47,655 nt of DNA from Chitinophagaceae bacterium. GTDB taxonomy: Bacteria > Bacteroidota > Bacteroidia > Chitinophagales > Chitinophagaceae. The notes under the pieces are model-generated. The model searched no databases, was not told the origin of the DNA, and saw only the letters and a program-made list of their open reading frames with translations. The stretch covers positions 1 to 47,655 of the forward strand of contig CANFHO010000007.1 of assembly GCA_947447005.1 (NCBI GenBank). Reading direction: 5' to 3'. Below, piece by piece: positions 39,338-47,655 of this stretch; the stretch's first letter is position 1, and every line of letters begins with the position of its first letter. A program made the position numbers and the translations under genes.

Positions 39338-40765
39338 TCAAATAATTTTACCCTTTTCAAGTTGTAAGAATTTCGTTACAGCATTTGGGATGTCGCTTTT
39401 ATAGTGACTTACATAGATCAATGTGATGTTTTTGCTTGAACAAAGTTGGTCGATTAATGACTTGAAATAGGATGTTTGTTGCTTGTCGAGTCCCTGACAA
39501 GGTTCATCCAAAATCAATAGGGAAGGGGATTTGACCAATGCTCTTGCAAGGAGCACCAATCTTTGTTCTCCAAGGGAAAGTTGGTTCAAATATCTTTCCT
39601 GTAGATGATCGATTTGCAATAGTTTCATCCATTGCTGAATCGTGTTTTTTTGATCTGCATTGGGAATACGGAATAGGCCAATGGTATCAAATATTCCACA
39701 AGCCACCGCTTGGAAGCAGGTGATGCCTTGTTCAAAGAAAAGGTGTAATTCAGGAGAAAGATAACCAATATGTTTTTTTATATCCCAGATGCTTTCTCCC
39801 GACCCTCGCTTTCTGTCGAACAGATATATGTCGTTTGCATAGGCTTGGGGATTATCAGCTGTAATGAGACTTAGCAGGGTTGATTTTCCAGACCCATTAG
39901 GTCCGCTTACACACCATTTGTCACCTTTTTCCACAAGCCAATTTATATTGTTAAGGATCATTTTTTTTTCATAAGATATGCAAACGTTTTTCATGTTGAC
40001 TGCAAATTCAAATGGTGGTGTTTCGTTTTTTTGCAATTCAGATAATAGCGCTGTATCCAGTATTTGAATTTTATCAGAGTAAGCTTGATTTGTATAATCA
40101 TTTTTCAATCCTGTATAAGTCAGTGTTCCATTTTCAATGATGGCCAGATGGCTGATGCAGGATGGCATGTCTTCCGGCTCTGAAAATAGTATCATGGAAA
40201 CATGGCTTTCATTCAATCGATTGAGAGCGGTTCTTAAAATTTCCCTTCCTTCAATATCCAGCCCAATGAATGGATTGTCGAGTATGAGCAAGTCTGGCTT
40301 TTTCAGCATGGCCTTTGTAAGTTGCAGTCGCTTGTTTTCTCCGTTTGAAAGTTGAATGAGGGGCTCATCAAGAATGTGTTCGATGTTGAAAAAGGAGATC
40401 CATTTCGATTTTTCTTCTTCTGAAGAAGATTCAAGGTTAATATCTTCTTTGACGGTGACGGTATCTTCTGTATCTGCGGAATTGAATCTTTGCTGATAAT
40501 AGAAATTTTCCACATTGCTTTTATTCTTAAAACGATGCTGTTGTTCGATCAGGATAATTTTTGGAGGTACATTCTGATTCCAATTGATATTGATGTTACC
40601 TCTGAAGAATATTTTTTTGGCCAAGGCCCTTGCCAAGGTGGTTTTGCCTGATCCGCTCTTTCCATGAAATCCCCAAAGTTGGCCTTGGGGGATATGAAGA
40701 TTTATTCCATCCAATACCAATTTGCCTCCAAGCGAAACTTTCAGATTTGTCATGTCAATGTTCAT
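39338..40765 (-). CDS. Duplicated ABC ATPase (two nucleotide-binding domains, ModF-like)
   Basis: Two Walker A motifs (GFHGKSGSGKTTL, CVSGPNGSGKSTLL), two signatures (LSNGENKRLQL, LSLGEQRLVLL). Confidence 0.85.
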   Translation of the reverse strand: MNIDMTNLKVSLGGKLVLDGINLHIPQGQLWGFHGKSGSGKTTLARALAKKIFFRGNININWNQNVPPKIILIEQQHRFKNKSNVENFYYQQRFNSADTEDTVTVKEDINLESSSEEEKSKWISFFNIEHILDEPLIQLSNGENKRLQLTKAMLKKPDLLILDNPFIGLDIEGREILRTALNRLNESHVSMILFSEPEDMPSCISHLAIIENGTLTYTGLKNDYTNQAYSDKIQILDTALLSELQKNETPPFEFAVNMKNVCISYEKKMILNNINWLVEKGDKWCVSGPNGSGKSTLLSLITADNPQAYANDIYLFDRKRGSGESIWDIKKHIGYLSPELHLFFEQGITCFQAVACGIFDTIGLFRIPNADQKNTIQQWMKLLQIDHLQERYLNQLSLGEQRLVLLARALVKSPSLLILDEPCQGLDKQQTSYFKSLIDQLCSSKNITLIYVSHYKSDIPNAVTKFLQLEKGKII

Positions 40766-40930
40766 GTCAGCAATTTCAAATTAATTATGTTGTCCATATC
40801 CTGATTCGCAAAGCTATTTTTAATTCGGGTTCTTACGAAAATGATTTCGTTGACTGCATGAATTTCTTTCGAAGATATCAAGTTGAATTCCGTTTTATTC
40901 TATATATTGTTGAAATAAATTTGCTTGTAT

Positions 40931-42127
40931 ATGAAAAAAGGATTCGCTATTTCAGTTGCAGTAATACTTTTCAGCTGTTTTTCTATGATCGGTTTTTGTC
41001 AGCAGGTCGACATGGGTAAATTGATTGAAGGTCAATTCAAATTTGCTGCTCAGCAATACAAAGTATTGAATTCTCATGTTCCGGCAGATTCCATGCCGAA
41101 ATCTTATTACGCAAAAACAAACAGGTCTGAGTCGAGCAATACCAAATGGTGGTGCAGTGGTTTTTTTCCAGGCAGTTTGTTGTATATATATGAGCAAACA
41201 AAAGATCAGGAAATTTTAAAAATCGCAAAAGATCGCTTGGCGATTCAGGAAAAGGAAAAACATTATACTGGAAATCATGATCTGGGATTCATGATGTACT
41301 GCAGTTTTGGCAATGCTTACAGACTTTTCAAAGACGAGAAGGATCACAAAACCATTGATACTTCAGCCATGTCATTGATTACCCGTTACAGGCCACAAAT
41401 CAAATCCATTCAAAGCTGGAACAAGAATCAGAAATTCAATTGTCCGGTTATTATTGATAATATGATGAATCTTGAATTGTTGATGTGGGCTTCAGCGCAT
41501 GGTGGAGATCCAAAATTCAGGGAGATTGCCATCAACCATGCCAACAGTACCCTGAAGAATCATTACCGGGCTGACCACAGTGCATATCATGTGTTGGATT
41601 ATGATCTGGAGACTGGCGCTTTTACTGGAAGGAATCATCAGGGGTATAATGATGCATCTGCGTGGGCACGTGGACAAGCTTGGGGATTTTATGGATTTAC
41701 CATGATGTATAGGTTTGCAAAAGATCCTGCTTATTTAAAGCAGGCCAAGGATATTGCAGCATTCTTGTTGAATCATCCAAATATGCCATCAGACAAGATT
41801 CCATTCTGGGATTTCAATGCTCCAGATATTCCAAATGCTTTGAGGGATGCATCTGCTGCTTCCATTTTAGCATCTGGTTTGTTGGAATTATCTCAATATT
41901 CTCAAGGAGCTGAAAAGCAAAAATATATTGAGGTTGCAAAGCAAATTATTGTTGGATTGTCTTCTGATCATTATCGTGCAAAAGCAGGAGAGAATGGTGG
42001 TTTTCTGTTGATGCACAGTGTAGGGCATTTGCTTGGAAATTCAGAGATTGATGTTCCGTTGACGTATGCAGATTATTATTTTTTGGAAGCTATGGCTAGG
42101 TATAAGAAGTGGGTGTTGAAGAAATAG
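40931..42127 (+). CDS. Glycoside hydrolase family 88-like (unsaturated glucuronyl hydrolase)
   Basis: Signal peptide; KWWCSGFFPGSLLYIYE, HDLGFMMYCSFGNAYRL, DASAWARGQAWGFYGFTMMYR, DASAASILASGLLEL. Confidence 0.88.
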   Translation: MKKGFAISVAVILFSCFSMIGFCQQVDMGKLIEGQFKFAAQQYKVLNSHVPADSMPKSYYAKTNRSESSNTKWWCSGFFPGSLLYIYEQTKDQEILKIAKDRLAIQEKEKHYTGNHDLGFMMYCSFGNAYRLFKDEKDHKTIDTSAMSLITRYRPQIKSIQSWNKNQKFNCPVIIDNMMNLELLMWASAHGGDPKFREIAINHANSTLKNHYRADHSAYHVLDYDLETGAFTGRNHQGYNDASAWARGQAWGFYGFTMMYRFAKDPAYLKQAKDIAAFLLNHPNMPSDKIPFWDFNAPDIPNALRDASAASILASGLLELSQYSQGAEKQKYIEVAKQIIVGLSSDHYRAKAGENGGFLLMHSVGHLLGNSEIDVPLTYADYYFLEAMARYKKWVLKK

Positions 42128-42170
42128 GGATAGGCAAAGAGGCAAGGAGGGAAAGAGGAGGCAATAGGCA
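42128..42170 (+). repeat. Degenerate GGCAAGGA-related purine-rich repeat
   Basis: AGGCAAAGAGGCAAGGAGGGAAAGAGGAGGCAATAGGCAATAGGG, related to the 27750 array. Confidence 0.7.
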
Positions 42171-42176
42171 ATAGGG

Positions 42177-43196
42177 TTATGCTTTGAGGGTTATGATCCC
42201 TAGTATGCTGGAATCTTGGTATTTGAAATTGATGATACCTGAGGATGGGTTTTCAATGTTGATATGCTCTATGTGTATATTCTTTACATAGGTTGAAATA
42301 TCTAACGGAAATAGTCCTTGCCCTATACCACTGTTCAGCCACTCCTCAGATGGTGCATATCTTTCAAAGCGATGTTCATCCGGCAATGCAACTGCATCAA
42401 ACATTTCAGTGGAGAAAAATTGTTTCAGTCCTTTTTTCTCTTCAGGCTGCAAATCCAATGTGTTTATAAAATGGTATAATGCGCAAAAATGTTCATATAC
42501 GTTTTTTAGTCGCTGATCAAAGTTGTTGGTATGACAATCCGTATTTGGCTCAATTAAAGTAACCAGGCTGGGATGTAATGATGCTATTTTTTTCATTGTA
42601 TTCAAACGTGTGGATGTTGATTGAATATGATGAAGTGTCAATGATGCATTAACTAAAACACATTCGTTATTGGCAGGAATATGTTTATGTATTTCTTCCA
42701 TATTCATCTCTTCCACACTGGAATGTATTGGTATAAAGTTCAGCTGGTAATTTAATGAAGATTGAATTTTGCTTATTTGATCAATTGTAAAGTCAAGCGC
42801 ATCCTTAAAAATTTCAACACCAATGAGTGTAAGCGTTTGTATATTTTGTGATCTGTTGAATGTTTCGATTATTCTTTTTGCTTGTACACCACGACCAATA
42901 CCCAAGTCGATTAGCGTAATATTTTTTTTGCCTTTTGCTACTGATGAAATAGCATTTGAAACAATTTTTTGGGCATTTAAAACAACAGGGAATCTATTGG
43001 CGAGGATATCGAACAGAATAATTTGGGGGATTTCCAGGTCTTTCAGGTATGTATTTCTTACTGCCTCTGGGGATTTTCCTTCCAGTCGATATTGAAGTGC
43101 ACGTTTGAGGTCGATGATCATTGTTTCTTCTGGTTCAAAATCGAAACTTTTGATACAGTTCTCTATATATCCTTCAATCAAATCTGACTGTTTCAT
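42177..43196 (-). CDS. Bacterial GRAS-domain (Rossmann methyltransferase-like) protein
   Basis: ITLIDLGIGRGVQ (VHIID-like), VLVNASLTLHHI (NCxxxLHHL-like), SLHPSLVTLIEPNTDCHTNNFDQRLKNVYEHFCALYHFINTLD (LHR/PFYRE-like), FERYAPSEEWLNSGIGQGLFPLDIS (SAW-like region). Confidence 0.72.
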   Translation of the reverse strand: MKQSDLIEGYIENCIKSFDFEPEETMIIDLKRALQYRLEGKSPEAVRNTYLKDLEIPQIILFDILANRFPVVLNAQKIVSNAISSVAKGKKNITLIDLGIGRGVQAKRIIETFNRSQNIQTLTLIGVEIFKDALDFTIDQISKIQSSLNYQLNFIPIHSSVEEMNMEEIHKHIPANNECVLVNASLTLHHIQSTSTRLNTMKKIASLHPSLVTLIEPNTDCHTNNFDQRLKNVYEHFCALYHFINTLDLQPEEKKGLKQFFSTEMFDAVALPDEHRFERYAPSEEWLNSGIGQGLFPLDISTYVKNIHIEHINIENPSSGIINFKYQDSSILGIITLKA

Positions 43197-43275
43197 TTTA
43201 AAAAAATATGAGAACGAAATTACATGATTCTTTGGTTATTTTTGTTTTAGGTGACCATTGGTGTAATTAATTAAT

Positions 43276-43851
43276 ATGAAAGAACAATTTGCTTTTGGAG
43301 AGATATTTCAATCAGTCAACTTCAACGATACATTTTTTCAGTTGGGGGAGTATGATGAGTGTACTTTCATTCACTGTGATTTTTCCAGTATTGATCTTTC
43401 AGGTTCTGTATTTACAGATTGTGTTTTTACAGGGTGTAATTTTTCGATGACCAAGCTTACAGGAACATCATTCAGTAAAGTGAAATTCATGGATTGTAAA
43501 ATGATTGGAATACACTTTGAAACATGCAATCCATTTATGTTTACGGTTTTTTTCAAGCATTGTGTTTTGGACCTGAGTTCATTTCATGGTATGAAGATTC
43601 CCGCAATTCAGTTTTTAGATTGTTCCATGCGTGAGTCGGATTTTACAGAAACAAATTTAACTGGAGCCGTGTTTACGGCAACAGATCTTCATTTAGCGAT
43701 TTTTCAGCAAACAAATCTAGAAAAAGCAGATTTTAAAGGCGCTATGAATTATCAAATCAATCCGGTTCAAAATAAAATTAAAAGGGCACAATTTTCAAGG
43801 GATGGTCTAGATGGGCTGTTGGTTGGCTTTGATATAAAAATTATTGATTAG
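43276..43851 (+). CDS. Pentapeptide-repeat protein
   Basis: Repeats CTFIHCDFSSIDLSGSVFTDCVFTGCNFSMTKLTGTSF...DFTETNLTGAVFTATDLHLAIFQQTNLEKADFKGA. Confidence 0.92.
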   Translation: MKEQFAFGEIFQSVNFNDTFFQLGEYDECTFIHCDFSSIDLSGSVFTDCVFTGCNFSMTKLTGTSFSKVKFMDCKMIGIHFETCNPFMFTVFFKHCVLDLSSFHGMKIPAIQFLDCSMRESDFTETNLTGAVFTATDLHLAIFQQTNLEKADFKGAMNYQINPVQNKIKRAQFSRDGLDGLLVGFDIKIID

Positions 43852-43854
43852 GCT

Positions 43855-44361
43855 TTATCTAACATTGATCTCTGAGTCTTTGGCAACGAAGGCTTCCATG
43901 ACTTGATCTTTTGTTAAAATAGCATTTTTGCCCTTTTTCAATAAAAAAAGAGGGCTTACAAACATCGCCAATGCAGTAGCTGATTTTGATCTGTTTTTTC
44001 CTGATTCCTCTGCATCTTCAGTATACAATGGGATGATTTGACCATCTATGGTCATCACATTTTTAAATGACACTCTGAGGGTCCCTTCCTTACCCATTGA
44101 TTTAGCTTTTTCTGCTTTCTGTATGACAGCGAATACAGGGGATTTGGCCATAATTACTATTTTATCATCAACCAGGACATTTTCCGTGCAAATAAAGTTG
44201 ACGTTTTGGCCTTCTTTGAATTCCTTTGAAGAGATATCATACAGGGGGCTTACTTTTATAGGTGAGCCGGCTTTTAGAACTGTTTTTGGGAATTGTGCAT
44301 ATAAAATAAATGGTAAAAACAGCGTGCAAACAAATATAAAAAGGGTTCTGAGGATTGTCAT
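43855..44361 (-). CDS. Secreted hypothetical protein
   Basis: 168 aa with signal peptide MTILRTLFIFVCTLFLPFILYA; convergent with pentapeptide gene. Confidence 0.65.
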   Translation of the reverse strand: MTILRTLFIFVCTLFLPFILYAQFPKTVLKAGSPIKVSPLYDISSKEFKEGQNVNFICTENVLVDDKIVIMAKSPVFAVIQKAEKAKSMGKEGTLRVSFKNVMTIDGQIIPLYTEDAEESGKNRSKSATALAMFVSPLFLLKKGKNAILTKDQVMEAFVAKDSEINVR

Positions 44362-44453
44362 CTTTGTTTTTTATTATGATTCACTGAATTTACACAAAAG
44401 AAATTATTGTACAAATTGATTTTGGCACATCATTTTTTAAATATTTTCGTTGG

Positions 44454-45650
44454 ATGCAATTCAAACCAGAAAAAATGCAGACAATGAAGGAAAGTTTATT
44501 TTCTAAAAACCTTCATTTTTATTATTTAGTGGGATTGTTTGCAACTTTTGCTGTTACGCTTTCTGAGGTTTTGAAATGGAAGCAAAAGATTTATTTTGTT
44601 TACAGCAATGCAACCAGGGATTATTGGAATAATATAAATCCATATGATATTCATTGGGCAGGCACCAGTGCTCCGGATGAATTTTTATATGGACCACTTT
44701 TTAATTTTCTTTTTCTTCCTTTTAGTTTGATGCCGGATTGGATAGGGCCTTTCCTATGGAACATCTTTAGTTATTCTTGTTTTTTCTATGTTGTATTTAA
44801 TTTGCCCAATTCGTACAGTGAAAAAGCTAAAAAGACTATGTGGCTTTATATGCTTCCGCTTTTATTGAATAATTTGATGTATTATCAATATAATGTGCTT
44901 GTAGCAGCCTTTTTTTTATATGCTTTTTCAGAAATGGAGAAACGTGGATTTTTAAAAGCATCTTTTGTAATCGCTTTTTCTACGCTTACGAAGATTTATG
45001 GAGGGTTTCAATATGTATTGTTTTTAGTATATGAAAAACCATTTAAATATGGGTTTAAGTACATGATACCTTCTTTTTTACTTCTATTTTGTCTTCCTGT
45101 TTTGCATCATGATCCTTTTCATTTGTTACAAGTATATCAAAATTGGCTTTCAGGATTGTTCCATCATGCAAATACGAGAACCTGGCAATCTGTTTTCTAT
45201 ATCAAACTTTTTTTCAATAATCCTCCGGAAAATACGGGTATTTTTCAATTGGCCTCTGGCCTATTGGTTATTCTGATTGTTTTGCTGGGTATTCGTAAAA
45301 AGGCAGATATAAAAGTTAGAACTGGATTATTTGCAATTCTTCTGGGGTGGATGATTCTTTTTAGTTCTGCTCCAGAGATCAGTACATATTTAATCGCAAT
45401 ATCCGGTTATTTGATTTGGTATACTTGTGGGGTTCGAAGCAAATTTGAAAAAGTACTATTTTGGCTAAATTTCATTTTACTGATTGTGGTACCCCAGGAT
45501 ATCATATGTCCCAAACCGGTAATGCGTTTGCTTATTTATAGATTGAATTTAAATTTAATTGTATTCTTCATTACATGGATTTCTATTGTTACTACCACTT
45601 TAAAATCTATATTGTTTGATGATTCCTCTGATGAGGTGATTCTAGGTTAA
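44454..45650 (+). CDS. DUF2029/GT87-like polytopic membrane glycosyltransferase
   Basis: Multiple TM helices, YGPLFNFLFLPFSLMPD, LTKIYGGFQYVLFL. Confidence 0.7.
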   Translation: MQFKPEKMQTMKESLFSKNLHFYYLVGLFATFAVTLSEVLKWKQKIYFVYSNATRDYWNNINPYDIHWAGTSAPDEFLYGPLFNFLFLPFSLMPDWIGPFLWNIFSYSCFFYVVFNLPNSYSEKAKKTMWLYMLPLLLNNLMYYQYNVLVAAFFLYAFSEMEKRGFLKASFVIAFSTLTKIYGGFQYVLFLVYEKPFKYGFKYMIPSFLLLFCLPVLHHDPFHLLQVYQNWLSGLFHHANTRTWQSVFYIKLFFNNPPENTGIFQLASGLLVILIVLLGIRKKADIKVRTGLFAILLGWMILFSSAPEISTYLIAISGYLIWYTCGVRSKFEKVLFWLNFILLIVVPQDIICPKPVMRLLIYRLNLNLIVFFITWISIVTTTLKSILFDDSSDEVILG

Positions 45651-45760
45651 ACGATTTTGTCACGGAATAGTAAAAGTTTAATCTATATTGTTACATTAAC
45701 AAATATTTAACAAAAACGAGCGCAGGAAGACTATCTTCGCAATTCCAAAACTAATCGCTT

Positions 45761-46477
45761 TTGCAAAAAATTAATATAGTTTTTCCATGTTTCAATCCAT
45801 CTGAAACATGGGTAGAAACTTTTTTGTTTCACTCTAATCAATTGATATCCAATTTTTTGGATATTGATTTCCGTTTTATTGTAGTTAATGATGGTTCGTC
45901 AAAAGGAATAAGAGAAGTTGATATTCAAAAAATACAATCAGAGCTAACTAATTGTCAATTTATTTCTCATCATTACAATATCGGAAAGGGGCAAGCAATC
46001 AGAAGCGGTGTAGAATCCTGTTATGAAGGTCATATTATTTATTGTGACATAGATTTCCCTTTTGGTACTGAGCCATTTAATCGATTGATTGGAAAGTTAA
46101 ATGCTGGAAATCTGGTTGTGGTAGGTAAGCGAGATAATTCATACCATAAATGTCTTCCGTGGTTGAGGAGATCAATTTCTAAATTATTTCAGTTTATCAA
46201 TAAGTTGATGATTCCTTCAAATTTATCTGGATGTCAGGCTGGAATGATGGGTATGCAAAATGAGGTAAAGTCATTATTCCTATCAACTCGCATTAATCGG
46301 TTTTTGTTTTCAACTGAATTTGCAATCAAGATTCACAAAAAAAAGCTGAAATATACATGTGTTGCTTTGACTTTGAGAGACATTGATCCACACACAACTG
46401 TCAATATGAAGTCAATGTTTCAGGAATTCTCGAACTTACTTTTCATCATTACCAGAATTCCATTTTTTAAATTTTAA
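45761..46477 (+). CDS. Family 2 glycosyltransferase (dolichol-phosphate mannose synthase-like); TTG start
   Basis: NIVFPCFNPSETWVETFLFH, FIVVNDGSSKG, HHYNIGKGQAIRSGVESCYEGHIIYCDIDFPF. Confidence 0.85.
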   Translation: MQKINIVFPCFNPSETWVETFLFHSNQLISNFLDIDFRFIVVNDGSSKGIREVDIQKIQSELTNCQFISHHYNIGKGQAIRSGVESCYEGHIIYCDIDFPFGTEPFNRLIGKLNAGNLVVVGKRDNSYHKCLPWLRRSISKLFQFINKLMIPSNLSGCQAGMMGMQNEVKSLFLSTRINRFLFSTEFAIKIHKKKLKYTCVALTLRDIDPHTTVNMKSMFQEFSNLLFIITRIPFFKF

Positions 46478-46480
46478 GTT

Positions 46481-47260
46481 ATGATATTTCTGACTTTTGA
46501 TCTTGAGGAATTTGATTTACCCACTGAATTCGGTAATCAAATTTCTTTTGAAGATCAGTTGTCGTTATCTGCGATAGGTGCAAGAAAGATTCTTTCTTTA
46601 TTGAAAGAGAAAAATGTCAAGGCAACTTTCTTTGTAACTGTAGTTTTTGCTTTAAATAATAGGTCTATCATTGAAGACATTGTAGCTGATGGTCATGAAA
46701 TTGGGTCTCATGGATGGTCGCATTCAGGGTTTGAGCAATCTGATCCATTAAGATCCAGGTTAGAGCTAGAGAATATTACTGGTAAAAAGGTATATGGTTT
46801 CAGGATGCCAAGACTACAGAAAGTAGATGAGCAACTTTTATTAGATGCAGGATACACGTACGATTCGTCTTTAAGTCCGACATGTATTCCTGGCAGATAT
46901 AATAATCTTGGGAAGCCAATTTTGCCACATGTAAAAAATGGTCTAAGAGAGTTACCTGTTTCAGTTACACCTTTTTTAAAATTCCCCTTGTTTTGGTTAG
47001 CGTTTCATTTGATACCATCTTCAATTTTTGAATTTTTAAGTAAGTGGACTTTAAGGAAGACAGGCTATTTGAATCTTTATTTTCATCCATGGGAATTTTT
47101 GGATAAATCAATCTTAAAAAAGCATGGCTTACCTGTTTATATTCAGTATAATACAGGAGAAAAGATGACGAAGAGATTGGGAAGTCTGATTAAAAGTCTT
47201 TCCCCTCATGCATTATTCTTGTGTTGTAATGATATATGTGAAAGCATTTCGGGGTTGTAA
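46481..47260 (+). CDS. Polysaccharide deacetylase family protein
   Basis: LTFDLEEFDLP, VKATFFVTVVFA, DGHEIGSHGWSHSGFEQ, GFRMPRLQKVDEQLLLDAGYTYDSSL, FHPWEF. Confidence 0.9.
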   Translation: MIFLTFDLEEFDLPTEFGNQISFEDQLSLSAIGARKILSLLKEKNVKATFFVTVVFALNNRSIIEDIVADGHEIGSHGWSHSGFEQSDPLRSRLELENITGKKVYGFRMPRLQKVDEQLLLDAGYTYDSSLSPTCIPGRYNNLGKPILPHVKNGLRELPVSVTPFLKFPLFWLAFHLIPSSIFEFLSKWTLRKTGYLNLYFHPWEFLDKSILKKHGLPVYIQYNTGEKMTKRLGSLIKSLSPHALFLCCNDICESISGL

Positions 47261-47301
47261 TTTTTTTCATTATTTTTTTTCTGAATAATACATTATTTAC
47301 C

Positions 47302-47309
47302 TATATTTG
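47302..47309 (+). promoter_or_regulatory. Putative -7 element (TATATTTG) of tRNA-Asp
   Basis: TAnnTTTG match 33 bp upstream of tRNA-Asp. Confidence 0.5.
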
Positions 47310-47341
47310 CAACCCGATTTGAGCATAACTGCTCGATTTGA

Positions 47342-47415
47342 GGATCGGTAGTTCAGTTGGTTAGAATGCCGCCCTGTCACGGCGGAGGTCGCGGGTTCGA
47401 GTCCCGTCCGGTCCG
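47342..47415 (+). tRNA. tRNA-Asp (GTC)
   Basis: GGATCGG...CCGGTCC acceptor stem, anticodon loop CTGTCAC, GGTTCGAGTC. Confidence 0.94.
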
Positions 47416-47417
47416 CA

Positions 47418-47447
47418 AGAAGCCCTTCAGAAATGAGGGGCTTTTTC
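47418..47447 (+). terminator. Hairpin terminator after tRNA-Asp
   Basis: AGCCCTTCAGAAATGAGGGGCTTTTTC. Confidence 0.7.
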
Positions 47448-47655
47448 ATGTTTAAAATGTATTACGTTTACATCATAAAGAGTTTAAGCAAGGGGATTTA
47501 TTATAAAGGGGTAACGGAGGATTATCGCCGAAGGCTTCATCAGCATAATCAAGGCCTGTCTAGATATACTTCAACAGCAATACCCTGGGTATTGGTTTAT
47601 GTTGAGTTGCATGAAACTATGCGAGGCGCATTGATTCGAGAGAAGAAATTAAAGA
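47448..47655 (+). CDS. GIY-YIG nuclease family protein (truncated by window end)
   Basis: Hand translation MFKMYYVYIIKSLSKGIYYKGVTEDYRRRLHQHNQGLSRYTSTAIPWVLVYVELHETMRGALIREKKLK; missing from ORF track because it runs off the edge. Confidence 0.88.
   Translation, partial: MFKMYYVYIIKSLSKGIYYKGVTEDYRRRLHQHNQGLSRYTSTAIPWVLVYVELHETMRGALIREKKLK

Overview
Window from a Bacteroidota (probably Chitinophagaceae-like) chromosome, inferred from gene content, TAnnTTTG-type promoters and type IX secretion genes. It is mostly ordinary chromosomal content: rfbBCD, OsmC, metZ, tyrS, a PorV-like plus PorU2-like T9SS pair, rpsU, a xerC/D-type recombinase, hpf, a tRNA cluster, and tuf-trnW-secE-nusG-rplKAJL-rpoB. 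After these come PiT/DUF47, a TonB-dependent receptor, a ModF-like ABC ATPase, GH88, a bacterial GRAS-domain protein, a pentapeptide-repeat protein, glycosyltransferases and a polysaccharide deacetylase. The most interesting locus is 13171-19926, which reads as a lasso-peptide biosynthetic cluster: nucleotidyltransferase, ABC exporter, HPr-kinase-like protein, PqqD-like RRE (B1), B2 protease and AsnB-like cyclase. I found an untracked 42-aa precursor candidate at 19798-19926 (METTFLEAWIKPEMIQLDTMSTNDVGKNGLTVDCSNCTATYS). It overlaps the 3' end of the cyclase gene in another frame, has a plausible Gly1-Asp8 ring, two tail cysteines and a C-terminal Ser that suits the neighbouring kinase and nucleotidyltransferase. 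Other notable points are: rpoB ends in a terminator with no rpoC after it; an H1-like Lys/Ala repeat gene lies antisense between nusG and rplK; a tRNA-Thr 3' end is directly repeated around two hairpins; an exact 10 x 8-bp tandem repeat has related copies elsewhere; and composition shifts abruptly inside porU2 and the lasso cyclase. No searches were run; all family calls are from reading the translations.
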